Shown: positions 27,139-34,826, numbered from the stretch's first letter. The stretch is 39,151 nt of DNA from Nitrososphaerota archaeon (GCA_028867595.1 JAGWGB010000012.1:1-39151); one strand, 5' to 3'. Notes: generated by a model from the sequence alone, not told the origin. A program made the numbers and translations.

Positions 27139-27149
27139 CGTAGATTACG
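27139..27149. promoter_or_regulatory. Repeated intergenic motif (CGTAGATTACG)
   Basis: An 11-bp near-palindrome with arms CGTA/TACG. Upstream of the ureohydrolase gene by about 120 bp. The 10-mer GTAGATTACG is shared with 29485-29494 and, inverted, with 22935-22944. Confidence 0.4.
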
Positions 27150-27187
27150 AAATTCTTTTCACGATGCATGGATTGTGCAGGAAAATG

Positions 27188-27204
27188 TTCGACTGTAGAA
27201 CTAG
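27188..27204. promoter_or_regulatory. 13-bp palindrome, copy 4 (inverted, one arm changed)
   Basis: TTCGACTGTAGAACTAG is the reverse complement of CTAGTTCTACAGTCGAA, matching copies 1 and 2 at 15 of 17 positions. It lies 65-80 bp upstream of the ureohydrolase ATG, in the promoter region. Confidence 0.5.
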
Positions 27205-27212
27205 TTGAAAAA

Positions 27213-27223
27213 CGTAGATTACT
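27213..27223. promoter_or_regulatory. Repeated intergenic motif, variant (CGTAGATTACT)
   Basis: Second copy of the GTAGATTAC core in the same promoter region, 46 bp before the ureohydrolase ATG, and 74 bp after the first copy (about seven helical turns, same face). Confidence 0.35.
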
Positions 27224-27268
27224 TAGACAAATTTAAGTAGATACTAATGTATTATTAAAACGATAAAC

Positions 27269-28387
27269 ATGGGAATGGAATTCTATGGAGATTCATACAA
27301 AGGCAATGACGAACCAATTTTTGTGGGCATTCCTACGTTCTTGAAATTGCCTTGGATAAGAAGTAAGGCAGAGTTAGAAAAAGTAAGACCAGATATTGCA
27401 ATAATAGGAGAACCTTTTGATTTTGGAACAACCATCAGACCAGGTGCAAGATATGGACCTAGAGCTATAAGAGCTGCATCTACAGTACCGTCTCCACCAT
27501 ATGAGCATTTCAACATTGAAACAGGAGTTGATCCTTTTGGTGTATTCAGAACAGTCGATTATGGTGATGTAAACATCTCACCAGGCGATGTAGTAGAATC
27601 GCATAGAAGAATGACTGATAAAGTTAAAGAAGTTTTAGACATCGATGGCATCCCAGTCATGCTTGGGGGCGATCACTCCATTACTTTTGCAAATGTAAGG
27701 GCTTTTGCAAAGAAATACAAAAACATTGGAATGATCCACATCGATACCCACGCTGACTGCGCTCCACAAGGACTATGTGGCTTCAAATACGATCATGGTG
27801 CACACATCAGACGAATTATGGAACTTGGCTGCTTGAAGGGCAAGAACTATACTTTGATAGGACCTCGAGGATACTGGCCTGGCCCAGATCTCTACAAATG
27901 GATGGCAGACCAAGACTTTCAGTGGTTTACCATGCTTGATGTAGAAGAGCTAGGAATAGATCAAATTGCAAAAGAAGCTGCAGACAGAGCAAATGACAAT
28001 GTAGATGCAGTTTACATTAGTTGGGATATTGACACATTTGATCCCGCCTACGCTCCAGGAACAGGAGAACCAGAACCCAACGGCCTGACCTCTAGAGAAG
28101 GAATGAGATTGATGAGATTGCTATCAACCTCATTTGACCCAGACAAATTCGCCTTTGATCTAGTAGAAGTAGCTCCAAACTACGATGTAAGTGATGGCAA
28201 TTCCTACAATGGAGGAATCACTTCTGGCCTTGCAAATCGCCTGATAGTGGAACTCATGGCTGGACTATCTCTTACAAAGAAAGGACTACAAAATGGCAGC
28301 CCAGTAAGGCCAAAACTCTACCGTGGCAAAAACCACACGTATGACTTTGGCAACGGACCAAAAGCAAAAATTCCGAAAAGAAATTGA
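27269..28387 (+). CDS. Agmatinase/arginase-family ureohydrolase
   Basis: A 372-residue binuclear metallohydrolase that cleaves a guanidino group and releases urea. Metal ligands are complete: H136 (GGDHS), D159, H161, D163 (HIDTHAD) and D253, D255 (WDIDTFDP). PGTGEPEPNGLTSREG follows the agmatinase pattern. Compared with typical agmatinases of about 300 residues it is longer, mainly by a longer N-terminal part, an insert containing GPRGYWPGPDLY (199-210) and a basic C-terminal tail. Agmatine is the likely substrate given the arginine decarboxylase nearby; guanidine or another guanidino compound is possible, because nickel-dependent guanidine hydrolases belong to this family. The stop overlaps the start of the UreA-like gene. 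Confidence 0.9.
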   Translation: MGMEFYGDSYKGNDEPIFVGIPTFLKLPWIRSKAELEKVRPDIAIIGEPFDFGTTIRPGARYGPRAIRAASTVPSPPYEHFNIETGVDPFGVFRTVDYGDVNISPGDVVESHRRMTDKVKEVLDIDGIPVMLGGDHSITFANVRAFAKKYKNIGMIHIDTHADCAPQGLCGFKYDHGAHIRRIMELGCLKGKNYTLIGPRGYWPGPDLYKWMADQDFQWFTMLDVEELGIDQIAKEAADRANDNVDAVYISWDIDTFDPAYAPGTGEPEPNGLTSREGMRLMRLLSTSFDPDKFAFDLVEVAPNYDVSDGNSYNGGITSGLANRLIVELMAGLSLTKKGLQNGSPVRPKLYRGKNHTYDFGNGPKAKIPKRN

Positions 28388-28764
28388 TCAGCATCCAAGC
28401 CTTGGTAAAAGGTGAGCCAGACATTACTCCTTTTACCAAGCTTTTTGAGTTTTCAGATCAGGATGAACCTATTTTTTTAAATGTAATAGAAATGGTGAGA
28501 GACAAACTATCTAGAAAACTTCAACTAAATGTTCATGAGGCTTTATTGGCATATTATGATTATTTGGTAAGCGAGATCCGAGCAAAAAAATCAGATTCAG
28601 ACATAATAGAAAACTCATCAAAGATTCTAACACGTGATGATGTTTTAATTGGAGTGCCTGAAACTCTAAGAGAAATTACATTCAATATTACAGTCGATAA
28701 TTTTCTAAAACGAACAATTCAGTTTGTCAAACCTATTCCAGTTGTAGACTATACAATGGTATAG
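28384..28764 (+). CDS. Urease-gamma (UreA)-like protein coupled to ureohydrolase
   Basis: A 126-residue protein whose residues ~40-110 resemble UreA: KLQLNVHEALLAYYDYLV versus [16 protein letters not shown], and ILTRDDVLIGVPETLREI versus [18 protein letters not shown]. It has about 17 extra residues at the N-terminus and a longer C-terminal end (TIQFVKPIPVVDYTMV). The start is TTG at 28384 overlapping the ureohydrolase stop (TTGA), so the two are translationally coupled. There is no UreB or UreC with it. UreA has no catalytic residues, so a structural or assembly role is likeliest: partner of the ureohydrolase, or a bridge to urease or its maturation factors. The role is unknown. Confidence 0.8.
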   Translation: MISIQALVKGEPDITPFTKLFEFSDQDEPIFLNVIEMVRDKLSRKLQLNVHEALLAYYDYLVSEIRAKKSDSDIIENSSKILTRDDVLIGVPETLREITFNITVDNFLKRTIQFVKPIPVVDYTMV

Positions 28765-28776
28765 TAGTAAATACAT

Positions 28777-29364
28777 CTACAGTTTTAAAATTTGGGTGGG
28801 ATTATCCTGATATCTCATCAGGTTTTTTTCTTCAAGATATGTATGCAAATAATGAACTGCCCTATGCACATCTGCTTCATTTCGCGCTCCAGCACACACA
28901 AGTTTTCCAGAAACAAAGATCAAAGTTACAGCTTTGGGATCAATCATTCTATGTATGATACCGGGGAATTGTTCTGGTTCATACATGCTTCTAGGAAGGC
29001 TTCTTGCTGCAAGAGGTAGATGAACTCCTCCTCCAAGATCTACCGATGCAACAATGTTTTGAATTTTAATGATAGGATCATTTTTGATATTTATCTTGGC
29101 TTTTCTAAGATATTGTACCACTGTTTTTATTGCACTAATCGCACTTTTTTCTGATTTTGAACCTGTACAAACAAACTTTCCTGAGCTAAATATGAGAGTT
29201 GCAGTTCTTGGAGATTTCAATCGGAAAACTAGACCGGGAAATTGTTCCGGATGGTATTCGGCTTCAGGAAATTTTCTTGTAATTTCATTAAGATCAATTT
29301 TTTGATCAACTGATGCAGATGCAACTACATTTACAATGTCCACTATGGGTTTTGTTTGTGGCAT
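28777..29364 (-). CDS. tbp: TATA-binding protein TBP
   Basis: A 195-residue general transcription factor that binds TATA boxes with TFB. Two imperfect repeats are plain: PEQFPGLVFRLKSPRTATLIFSSGKFVCTG (first) and PEQFPGIIHRMIDPKAVTLIFVSGKLVCAG (second). The size is the usual archaeal one, with a short tail. It converges on the UreA-like gene with a 12-bp gap and is not part of that operon. Confidence 0.97.
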   Translation of the reverse strand: MPQTKPIVDIVNVVASASVDQKIDLNEITRKFPEAEYHPEQFPGLVFRLKSPRTATLIFSSGKFVCTGSKSEKSAISAIKTVVQYLRKAKINIKNDPIIKIQNIVASVDLGGGVHLPLAARSLPRSMYEPEQFPGIIHRMIDPKAVTLIFVSGKLVCAGARNEADVHRAVHYLHTYLEEKNLMRYQDNPTQILKL

Positions 29365-29483
29365 CCACAGGATTGAGATTTTTCTTGAATATATACCAGA
29401 TTATTAAATTTGTAATTTACTGATTTTGTATCAATTACGAAAAAATTATCTTATTTTTGCTTTGTTTCAGATATAAAATATTT

Positions 29484-29494
29484 TGTAGATTACG
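29484..29494. promoter_or_regulatory. Repeated intergenic motif (TGTAGATTACG)
   Basis: Third exact GTAGATTACG 10-mer, about 120 bp upstream of the TBP start, a distance like that of the 27139 copy from the ureohydrolase. A looser relative, TGTAATTTACT, lies at 29411-29421. Confidence 0.35.
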
Positions 29495-29561
29495 AATTTA
29501 CAATAATCACAGCGTTAATCAAATTAGTTGATAGGTAGGTTCTTCATTATAGTGATATTTT

Positions 29562-29960
29562 TTAGCATATTGATTTGACCTGATTAAGAATTATTTCTTT
29601 AATTCTCTGCTGTAGAGGTGTTGGTTCAAGTAGTGGTTTTGTTATGACAACCAAAACATGATCACATATCTGAAATGAGAATGCTGAGATCTTTTCCCTT
29701 TGAAGAATTAGGCCTTTTACTTTACCAAATTCATAGTCATATTCTCTATTCATTGATGCTTGGAGCACAAATTCCATGAATAACATCTCCCTCTTGTGTG
29801 CTGACAGGTCTCTGTTTATTCCACCAGCATTGGCAATCATTTCTACTACACGACCTTTGCGGTTTAGAATAGCTACCATTTCAATATGGTCATCTACACC
29901 TGAGATTTGTTTGCAGAGGACATCCAATGATTTTTGGGATTCAACAGCTTCTATAGCCAT
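29562..29960 (-). CDS. Roadblock-like small protein
   Basis: A 132-residue alpha/beta protein (EMVAILNRKGRVVEMIANAGG, a strand-turn-strand pattern; KVKGLILQREKISAFSFQICDHVLVVITK). This looks like a roadblock/profilin-type fold, common in ammonia-oxidising archaea as stand-alone proteins, usually binding small GTPases or acting in signalling. No GTPase lies next to it. Family placement is by fold impression only. Confidence 0.5.
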   Translation of the reverse strand: MAIEAVESQKSLDVLCKQISGVDDHIEMVAILNRKGRVVEMIANAGGINRDLSAHKREMLFMEFVLQASMNREYDYEFGKVKGLILQREKISAFSFQICDHVLVVITKPLLEPTPLQQRIKEIILNQVKSIC

Positions 29961-30177
29961 AAAATAGAGTAAATTTCATTCATGAAAAGGATTCACCGTA
30001 TAGAATGCATTTCATCTATAGCAGTTACATAAATCTATGAAGTATACAAAAAACCATAGCATAGCCTTAGATAATTACGATGTGAAATAGTGGTATGGTC
30101 TACTGTGATCACTTTATCCATTTTAATGGTCTGGTAGACTAACTCCCCACAACAGAACTAAGTACGATAGAATATAC
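29961..30177. other. Gap with no gene seen
   Basis: AT-rich, contains a weak inverted pair GGTCTAC...GTAGACT (about 30098-30140). No RNA gene or ORF supported. Confidence 0.4.
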
Positions 30178-30864
30178 TCATTGTTTTGCAATGTTCCTGT
30201 AGATACTGGCAGTTATAATGGAACCGGCAAAAGTTGCTGTCCAATATAGCCACAGATCATTGAGATAACCTGAAACTATGGCGGGTGCTAAAGACCTAGC
30301 CGGATTCATTGAGGCTCCAGATATGAATGCCAAAAAGAATATGTCTAATCCTATTATTCCACCTATTGCAATTCCACTAAATCCTTTCAATCCCTTCGTA
30401 TGCACTACCACCAAAATTACTGCCATCAGTAATCCAGTGGCTAGCATCTCAACACCAAATATCACGGGCATAGAAAAATTATAATCAGGTGCGTTTGCTC
30501 CAAGGTTTGCTTCGGTTCCTATAACATACTTTACAAAAATACTTGCTGTCAATGCACCAATTATTTCAGCCGCCAAATATACAGCCAAGAGATTTTTTGG
30601 CATATGTTTTGTGACAAGAAAACCCATAGTTACTGCTGGATTAAAGTGCGCCATCGATATTTTTCCAAATGCGTAAACCATGAGAGCCACTGCTACAGCA
30701 GGAGATAATGCTACAAACCATAATCCAAATGTTCCAACATACTTTGCGTCAAGTACTACTGAACCGGTTGCAAATACAACTATCATAAATGTACCAATAA
30801 GCTCTGCAAAAAACCTCTTTTGATTAGAGGTTAATCTGCTAGTTAGATTCAAGGTTCTTGACAA
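30178..30864 (-). CDS. Aquaporin / MIP-family channel
   Basis: A 228-residue channel with six helices and both pore NPA boxes (HFNPAVTMG and SMNPARSLAP). It conducts water and/or small neutral solutes. Its start overlaps the end of the arsenate reductase gene by 26 bp, so the two are cotranslated; in some bacteria an aquaglyceroporin replaces an arsenite pump beside arsC, and the same use is plausible here. No shortcut to say water versus arsenite from sequence. Confidence 0.92.
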   Translation of the reverse strand: MSRTLNLTSRLTSNQKRFFAELIGTFMIVVFATGSVVLDAKYVGTFGLWFVALSPAVAVALMVYAFGKISMAHFNPAVTMGFLVTKHMPKNLLAVYLAAEIIGALTASIFVKYVIGTEANLGANAPDYNFSMPVIFGVEMLATGLLMAVILVVVHTKGLKGFSGIAIGGIIGLDIFFLAFISGASMNPARSLAPAIVSGYLNDLWLYWTATFAGSIITASIYRNIAKQ

Positions 30865-31264
30865 GTTCTTTCACTTTTGCTTCTATCTTATCTCTGATCT
30901 CACGTACTTTTTCTATAGGTTTGTTCTTTGGATCCTCGATTCCCCAATCTTGAAAATTACCCAAAAATACAGCTGGACATTCTGCTTGATCAATGCATCC
31001 CATGCTTACCTTTAGAAATGAAGAGCGAATCAACTCTTCAGATAATTCTTTTGGTCTCTGTTTACTGATGTCTATTCCAACCTCATTCATGGCTTGTACT
31101 GCAAGAGGATTAATTTCTGGTGTTGGTCTTGAACCGGCACTAAGTGGAGCCCATCCTTTTGGAGCATATTTTCTAAAAAACCCTTCTGCTATCTGACTTC
31201 TCCCAGCATTTTCAACACATGCAAAAAGAATCTTCTTTTCTGGTTTTTTCCCAAACAGGCCCAT
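30839..31264 (-). CDS. arsC: Arsenate reductase ArsC, thioredoxin-coupled type
   Basis: A 141-residue low-molecular-weight phosphatase-fold protein. P-loop C16-x5-R22 in CVENAGRSQ, redox pair C90 and C96 in MGCIDQAECPAVF, and the WGIEDP general-acid motif match thioredoxin-linked ArsC, which reduces arsenate to arsenite. A phosphatase cannot be fully excluded, but three correctly placed cysteines favour ArsC. Divergent from an HxlR-type regulator, 63 bp apart. Confidence 0.88.
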   Translation of the reverse strand: MGLFGKKPEKKILFACVENAGRSQIAEGFFRKYAPKGWAPLSAGSRPTPEINPLAVQAMNEVGIDISKQRPKELSEELIRSSFLKVSMGCIDQAECPAVFLGNFQDWGIEDPKNKPIEKVREIRDKIEAKVKELVKNLESN

Positions 31265-31327
31265 ACATTAGTGTAATTAGTAAACCATTTAAGTTGTCAA
31301 GGGGAAATAATTACAATTGGAGTAAAA

Positions 31328-31705
31328 ATGGAAACTAAAAGAAAACCAATTCCTATGGTTCAAGATTTTTGTGGCTTTGAAGGATATGATGCTGCTTCCC
31401 TAATGTCAGAGACGCTCAAACTGAGAAAGATAATTACAAAGAGAGGCACGCTTGAGATTTTAATTCCATTGTGTTGTACAACAAAGCCTGTAAGATACAA
31501 GGAATTCAAACAAGCTTTGAAAGGAATAAGCAGCAAGACATTAGCAACAAGACTAAAGGAACTTGAAAAAAGTGGAATATTAGAGAGATTATCATATAAT
31601 GAAATTCCTCCACGAGTAGAGTACAAACTTACTTCCAAGGGTCAAGAGCTTGTCAAATCCATAATAGATCTTTTACAATGGATGAAAAAATGGTCCAAAT
31701 CTTAA
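31328..31705 (+). CDS. HxlR-type winged-helix regulator
   Basis: A 125-residue wHTH protein. HTH and wing: TKPVRYKEFKQALKGISSKTLATRLKELEKSGILERLSY...VEYKLTSKGQEL. C15 and the pair C49-C50 could sense metal or redox state. It is divergent from arsC-aquaporin, so it may regulate that pair in reply to arsenite or oxidants (inference). Confidence 0.85.
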   Translation: METKRKPIPMVQDFCGFEGYDAASLMSETLKLRKIITKRGTLEILIPLCCTTKPVRYKEFKQALKGISSKTLATRLKELEKSGILERLSYNEIPPRVEYKLTSKGQELVKSIIDLLQWMKKWSKS

Positions 31706-31805
31706 ATTATTAATATTTAAAATTCATGATCATCTTTTTAGCGAACAGATTAACTTAGACTGTCAAGACATCATTAATTAAATTCACATTTGTATCAAAC
31801 TCTGC

Positions 31806-32834
31806 ATGGAACCAATAAGAATAGACGGCTCTTTTGGGGAAGGCGGGGGGCAAATAATTAGAAGTGCGGTTACATTATCTGCAATCACTGGTAAACCAGT
31901 TGAGATAGAAAATATTCGTAAGAATAGAAAGGTTCCAGGTTTGAGACCGCAGCATATGTTAGGAATAAAGATCTTGGCAAAAATTTGTCAAGCCAAGGTA
32001 GACGGTCTACATGTAAACTCTACTAGTCTAAAGTTTATTCCATCAAACGGAATAGATATAGAACTTGTAGAAGATGTAGGTACTGCAGGAAGTATTCCTT
32101 TGATCTTACAGGTTTTGATTCCTGCAGTTTCGCTTCTTAAAAAGAACCTAAAAATTTCGATTAAAGGCGGTACAGATGTACCGTGGAGTCCTACTGCAGA
32201 TTATACAAAATTTGTATTGGGCAAGGCATTTTCTGCTATCGGAATTGATTTCTTGCTTGACACCAAAAAACGTGGATACTATCCAAAAGGTGGAGGATTA
32301 ATAGAGACAAAGATTCAACCGTGCAAAACCATAAAACCTATTTCACTTACTGAACGCAGAACAAAAAATGCAAATCTGTTGTGCTCTTATTGTAACATCT
32401 CAAAAGATTTAGTAGAACAGGAAATCATCAATGCAAAAAAAACTCTTGAAGAACATGGTTTCAAAGTAGAGCATTCAACAAGGGAAGAAACCGCTTTGGA
32501 TAGAGGATGTTCGATTCTAATATTTTCGCATGATGATACATCGGTGATCGGTTCTGATGTTATTTACCAAAAAAGCATGTCAGGAATAGGAAGATCAGTT
32601 GCAAATAGATTTTTAGAATCAAATCTGGGCGTAGATGTTTTTCTTTCAGATATGTTAGTTGTCCCACTCTCATTAATTCCTGAAACCTCGGTCTTTCAAG
32701 TGAATCAAATTTCAAAACATTTAGAGACGAATCTCTTTGTTGCATCAAAGATAACCAATTGTAAGTATGGGATAGGTAAGCTGGATAATGGTTTTGAAGT
32801 GCGAATAGCTGGTAGCTCAGACACCAGAATGTAA
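31806..32834 (+). CDS. rtcA: RNA 3'-terminal phosphate cyclase RtcA
   Basis: A 342-residue cyclase that converts RNA 3'-phosphate to 2',3'-cyclic phosphate through an adenylated histidine. SFGEGGGQIIRSAVTLS, the RxVPGLRPQH segment and SPTADYTKFVLGKAF are diagnostic; the probable active-site histidine is in SKHLETNLFVA near the C-terminus. Intact and normal length. Its 3' end overlaps the convergent CopD-like gene by 18 bp. Confidence 0.95.
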   Translation: MEPIRIDGSFGEGGGQIIRSAVTLSAITGKPVEIENIRKNRKVPGLRPQHMLGIKILAKICQAKVDGLHVNSTSLKFIPSNGIDIELVEDVGTAGSIPLILQVLIPAVSLLKKNLKISIKGGTDVPWSPTADYTKFVLGKAFSAIGIDFLLDTKKRGYYPKGGGLIETKIQPCKTIKPISLTERRTKNANLLCSYCNISKDLVEQEIINAKKTLEEHGFKVEHSTREETALDRGCSILIFSHDDTSVIGSDVIYQKSMSGIGRSVANRFLESNLGVDVFLSDMLVVPLSLIPETSVFQVNQISKHLETNLFVASKITNCKYGIGKLDNGFEVRIAGSSDTRM

Positions 32835-33311
32835 CAATGCGGCCATTAGAAGTATTGCAATAGAAACTATGACAGTTATTCTTCCTAGGGCGATAATTTT
32901 TGAGCGTATTTTTTGTAAGAGCTCATCTGAGATTTGTCTTGATTCAATTTTCTTTTCTATTTCAGTTCGAATCAACCGCACATGTACTGCAAATGTTATC
33001 AGCAAAATTATTACAAGAATGACTTTGATCATAAGAATTTGCCCATAGGTCGTTGAAAGTATCAGCGTTGGCTTGCTCAGAAGGTTACTAGAATTGTATA
33101 TTCCAGTTACGATAAGCACTATCAGGGAGGGAATGGCAAGTTTGTTGAATTTCCTACCCACACGAATCATGATTGCAAGCCTTCCCTCTATAGAATCAGA
33201 CATTGTTTTGAGAAGAGGAGCAAGAACTATTCCTATGAATATTGATCCTCCAACCCATATCGAGGCAGCAACAAGATGTGCCCACATGATCAATGCATCA
33301 GAAATCGGCAT
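32817..33311 (-). CDS. CopD-like membrane protein
   Basis: A 164-residue protein with four helices resembling the CopD (copper resistance D) domain: MWAHLVAASIWVGGSIFIGIVLAPLL carries the conserved His in helix 1 (possible heme or metal ligand). Copper is central to ammonia oxidation, which fits, but CopD-domain proteins have varied roles. Convergent with rtcA. Confidence 0.75.
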   Translation of the reverse strand: MPISDALIMWAHLVAASIWVGGSIFIGIVLAPLLKTMSDSIEGRLAIMIRVGRKFNKLAIPSLIVLIVTGIYNSSNLLSKPTLILSTTYGQILMIKVILVIILLITFAVHVRLIRTEIEKKIESRQISDELLQKIRSKIIALGRITVIVSIAILLMAALLHSGV

Positions 33312-33410
33312 GCCTCTATACCCTGTCGACTCATAATATCTATTATTATGATAAAACTATGATTTAGCTAAGAAGGTTTTTTAAATCAACAAAACCCGTT
33401 AGCTTTTAGA

Positions 33411-33908
33411 TTGGTCACCAAAGAAAAGGCAGTACTGATTGCAGCTTTTGCCGGTTTAGGTGGACTCATGCTTTTCTTCTACCTATATGCAAACTCGTAC
33501 CAACCACAACTGCAGCAAGTGACTATTGATATTCAGACAGTTAAGGTTACGGATGTAGACAAGATAAACAATAGAGCAGATCTTGAAATTGATTATATTC
33601 TTAACAACCCAACAACTGTTACTTCTACCATTTCAACAATCAATTACGAATTGTATGCAAATGGACAAGACATAGGTCAGGGCCATTACAGCGTGGAGGA
33701 CATACCCGAGGCAGGAAGACCGTCTCTATTTCCAGCTAGTAACATGACAGTACCAGTCAAGTTCAATCTCGTAGATTCGCCTAACATATCTGATATCTAT
33801 AATTCAATATTGAAAGGAGATCCGGTAAAATATGAAGCAAAAGGCCAGGTCACAATAGAATCAACCCTTACCAGCATTGACAAAGATTTTGATACAACTT
33901 TAGGCTAG
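33411..33908 (+). CDS. Membrane-anchored LEA14-like domain protein
   Basis: A 165-residue protein with an N-terminal helix (AVLIAAFAGLGGLMLFFYLYA) as signal anchor, then a beta-rich LEA14/WHy-like domain (DIQTVKVTDVDKINNRADLEIDYILNNPTTVTSTISTINYELYANG), faced outside the cell. Starts at TTG 33411. Role unknown; related proteins are common in thaumarchaeal genomes. Confidence 0.7.
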   Translation: MVTKEKAVLIAAFAGLGGLMLFFYLYANSYQPQLQQVTIDIQTVKVTDVDKINNRADLEIDYILNNPTTVTSTISTINYELYANGQDIGQGHYSVEDIPEAGRPSLFPASNMTVPVKFNLVDSPNISDIYNSILKGDPVKYEAKGQVTIESTLTSIDKDFDTTLG

Positions 33909-34303
33909 CCGATTCCCCAACTTGTTTTCTTTTTGGGAATAATTTTCACAAACGGAGCCTCACCTTCCTTCCAGGGCATTGCTCTTACCCATGCATAGTT
34001 TTTGTAAAATATGTCGTATAGTCGCTTGAACTCAGTGCCTTTTTCAATGAAAGTTACAGATCCTTGTGATACTATTCCTTTGTGTTTTCCAGGATTGTAA
34101 ATATCAACAGATATTGCAATCTTTTTGTTCTTTTTTAGATTTGAGTACTTTTTTGTGTCATAATCAGTTGCAAAATAAAAATAACCATCTTCAAAGTAGT
34201 ACGTTACAGGAGCAATATGCGGTATATCGCCGGAACTTGTTGCAACTCTGCACCCTTCATTTTCCTTTAGAAACTTGATCTCTTTTGGAGTAAATTTTAC
34301 CAT
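33905..34303 (-). CDS. PPOX-class (pyridoxamine oxidase-like) flavin protein
   Basis: A 132-residue split-barrel protein of the pyridoxamine 5'-phosphate oxidase / F420-related group. CRVATSSGDIPHIAPVTYYFEDGYFYFATD and KKYSNLKKNKKIAISVDIY are typical. Cofactor (FMN or F420) and substrate cannot be fixed by reading. Converges on the LEA14-like gene, overlapping by 4 bp. Confidence 0.85.
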   Translation of the reverse strand: MVKFTPKEIKFLKENEGCRVATSSGDIPHIAPVTYYFEDGYFYFATDYDTKKYSNLKKNKKIAISVDIYNPGKHKGIVSQGSVTFIEKGTEFKRLYDIFYKNYAWVRAMPWKEGEAPFVKIIPKKKTSWGIG

Positions 34304-34352
34304 ATGTTACACCACACACATGAAAATAAAAAGAAATGGGCCGGGAGAGGTG

Positions 34353-34420
34353 AACAAAGACAGACTTTGCAGGCATGGTTGCGACTAACAAAGACAGAGA
34401 GTTCAGACATGGCAGCGACC
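34353..34420. repeat. Tandem 34-bp imperfect repeat (two units)
   Basis: Unit 1 34353-34386 and unit 2 34387-34420 share an identical 12-mer AACAAAGACAGA at their start and the patterns CAGRCATGG and GCGAC later. No ORF spans them convincingly. Lies just upstream of the PPOX gene. Confidence 0.55.
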
Positions 34421-34491
34421 TATTGGGACGGTCACATAGTCCCTACCCATTAATTTTTTTTATAAATTTACAATAAACAGAGCTTTTGGCA

Positions 34492-34768
34492 AAGTTCATG
34501 CCTAAAACACAACACAAGTTCATGCCTAATTGCACTTTGGAATTATACAAAAGTTTCAGAATGGTTCAGGCATGAACTTTGGAGACGGTTTAAACTTTGG
34601 CAGAATTTAATTTCAAATTCGCAAGTTTTTTTGAACCCAAGGTTCAGGCACGAACTTTTCTGAACTTTGTCTGAACCTTCTGAACTTGGGTCTGAACTTC
34701 CTAAACTTTGGTTTAAACTCAAAGTTTAACCAAGTTCGTGCCTGTTAAACCGTCCAAGTTCGTGCGTA
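34492..34768. repeat. Structured block of direct and inverted repeats
   Basis: The 12-mer AAGTTCRTGCCT or close variants occurs directly at 34492, 34516, 34732 and 34756 (two pairs, each with a 24-bp period; the last copy ends GCGT) and inverted at 34568 and 34645. GACGGTTTAA (34584-34593) pairs with TTAAACCGTC (34745-34754). GTTTAAAC-type palindromes and many TGAACTT words lie between. The whole could fold as one long imperfect hairpin. No ORF. The remainder of the gap (34421-34491 and 34769-34826) shows no gene. Confidence 0.6.
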
Positions 34769-34826
34769 AAAAAATGAATTTTGTTGGTAGCAGAGCTTAA
34801 AATTCTGAAAAAGAAAGCGCAAGTTT

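Noticed and set aside
6-30141. A 12-mer TAGTCTACCAGA at 6-17 with its exact reverse complement at 30130-30141.
   Set aside because: Flanks do not match, and both sit in ordinary AT-rich 3' gaps; probably chance.
30095-30145. Possible tRNA-like or hairpin shape around GGTCTAC...GTAGACT.
   Set aside because: No T-loop, acceptor or anticodon arm can be aligned; only a weak inverted pair.
34492-34768. CRISPR array as an explanation for the repeat block.
   Set aside because: Repeats are about 12 bp, irregular and in both directions, with no regular spacers and no cas genes in the window.
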